Source: an uncultured Senegalimassilia sp. (GTDB taxonomy: Bacteria; Actinomycetota; Coriobacteriia; Coriobacteriales; Eggerthellaceae). Taken from it: a stretch of DNA of 13,283 nucleotides. The stretch covers positions 1 through 13,283 of the forward strand of contig NZ_CAKTYH010000050.1 in the NCBI RefSeq assembly GCF_934632265.1, written 5' to 3'. The notes beneath the pieces are model-generated. The model was given only the letters and a program-made list of their open reading frames with translations. It was not told where the DNA came from and made no database searches. A program made the translations under genes and the position numbers. Positions 12,600-13,283 of this stretch are shown here, piece after piece. Numbering within the stretch: the first letter of the stretch is position 1; each line of letters begins with the position of its first letter.

Positions 12600-12785
12600 G
12601 GGCAGCTGCACGAATGCCTACCCTATAACGCACGAGGAGCCGCTTGTCAGCGGCTCCTCGTTTACGTTTACCTTTGCGCTTGTGTTGGCCGCCTGCCTCG
12701 ACCGCAGACCGCGCCTTCGCAACCAACCGGCTTCAGCTTACACAACCAGCAAGTCGCTAACCGCAACCCGCAAGCTGCGCTTGCG
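12600..12785. other. Intergenic region between convergent kinase and gatB genes
   Basis: This 186-bp stretch holds the strong hairpin described separately. Bases 12665-12785 show no tRNA, no convincing ORF and no clear promoter. A small 7-bp hairpin (CGCAAGC-TGC-GCTTGCG, 12769-12785) lies just past the gatB stop, but no T-run follows it on the minus strand. Confidence 0.7.
12632..12664 (+). terminator. Intrinsic terminator of the five-gene operon
   Basis: A perfect 13-bp inverted repeat, ACGAGGAGCCGCT / AGCGGCTCCTCGT, with a TGTC loop (12645-12648), starts 33 nt after the kinase stop. The strand continues TTTACGTTTA, a modest U-rich tail. In the minus direction the stem is followed by TGCGTTATAG, which is not a U-tract. 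It therefore serves the operon best, though the stem could also slow gatB transcripts arriving from the other side. Confidence 0.88.
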
Positions 12786-13283
12786 CTACTCTGCCAGCTT
12801 CTTCGCCAGCAACTGGTTGATGATCTTCGGGTTGCCCTGGCCGCGCATCTCCTTCATGCACTGGCCCACGAAGAACCCGATGACCTTCGTATTGCCTTCC
12901 TTGTAGCGGGCAACCTCATCGGGATTCGCCGCGATGATGGCATCCACGACGGCCTCGATGGCGCCCGTGTCCGACACCTGCTTCATGCCGCGCTCCTCGA
13001 CGATGACCGAGGGGTCCTTGTCCTCGTCCATGATGGCGGAGAACACCTGCTTTGCCTGCTTCGACGAGATGGCGTCCTCGGCGAGCAGCTTCACCAGCTC
13101 CACCGCACGGGCGGGCGTGAGCGGGCTATTCGCAAGGTCGGCGTCCTCGCTGGCGTTGAGCCATGCGGTAACGTCGTTGATGGCCAGGTTGGCAACGGGC
13201 TTCGCCAGCTTGGCGGCATCCTTGCCCGCAACCCCCATGCACGCCTCGAAGAAGTCGGCCGTGGCGCGATGGTCGACCAGGTG
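12786..13283 (-). CDS. gatB: Aspartyl/glutamyl-tRNA(Asn/Gln) amidotransferase subunit B, C-terminal part
   Basis: The minus-strand frame enters at the window edge (13283) and ends at TAG (complement of 12786-12788), giving 165 visible residues; the catalytic N-terminal part is outside. What is seen is the helical GatB/YqeY tail domain that contacts tRNA. Typical features are NLAINDVTAWLN, TPARAVELVKLL, AISSKQAKQVFSAI, GMKQVSDTGAIEAVVD, IIAANPDEVARYKEGNTKVI, and GFFVGQCMKEMRGQGNPKII followed by a final LLAKKLAE. GatB works with GatA and GatC to amidate Glu-tRNA(Gln) and Asp-tRNA(Asn). It is convergent with the upstream operon and functionally unrelated to it. The length and end match the family, so there is no sign of truncation at the C-terminus. 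Confidence 0.97.
   Translation of the reverse strand, partial: HLVDHRATADFFEACMGVAGKDAAKLAKPVANLAINDVTAWLNASEDADLANSPLTPARAVELVKLLAEDAISSKQAKQVFSAIMDEDKDPSVIVEERGMKQVSDTGAIEAVVDAIIAANPDEVARYKEGNTKVIGFFVGQCMKEMRGQGNPKIINQLLAKKLAE

Noticed and set aside
12769..12785. Small hairpin CGCAAGC-TGC-GCTTGCG beside the gatB stop as a gatB terminator.
   Set aside because: The stem is only 7 bp and is followed on the minus strand by GGTTGCGGTT, with no U-tract.

Overview
The window looks like chromosomal DNA from a GC-rich (about two-thirds G+C by eye) actinobacterium. Codon use, the BspA-type surface protein and the very large multidomain hybrid kinase fit best with a gut-type Coriobacteriia member (Eggerthellaceae-like). 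This taxonomic call is an inference from style; no marker gene here settles it.

Layout. Five plus-strand genes are packed head to tail with gaps of 1, 13, 12 and 6 nt and end at a strong intrinsic terminator at 12632-12664, so they read as one operon whose 5' part lies outside the window. They are: (1) the C-terminal part of a DUF58 protein, 1-612; (2) a polytopic membrane protein with an extracytoplasmic transglutaminase-like domain, 614-2977; (3) a secreted BspA-type leucine-rich-repeat protein, 2991-6872; (4) a family-1-like extracellular solute-binding lipoprotein, 6885-8450; (5) a 1380-residue hybrid sensor histidine kinase, 8457-12599. After about 190 nt of intergenic DNA comes the convergent C-terminal part of gatB, 12786-13283 on the minus strand, an unrelated housekeeping gene.

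How the genes may work together. DUF58 plus a TgpA-like transglutaminase membrane protein is a well-known pair, usually preceded by a MoxR AAA+ ATPase, and is thought to act on envelope proteins. Here it is followed by a large exported LRR protein, a natural candidate client. The last two genes form a second module: a binding lipoprotein with no ABC permease or ATPase beside it, directly followed by a kinase with a large dCache-like extracytoplasmic domain. That suggests ligand sensing (binding protein presents ligand to kinase) rather than import. The kinase ends in a receiver domain, and no HPt or output regulator is present in the window.

Most notable points: the transglutaminase-like domain has proline where the catalytic cysteine belongs (likely pseudoenzyme); the kinase carries a degenerate GGDEF domain and a repeat-built, cysteine-containing insertion inside its ATPase domain; and all five genes are joined in one tight transcription unit.
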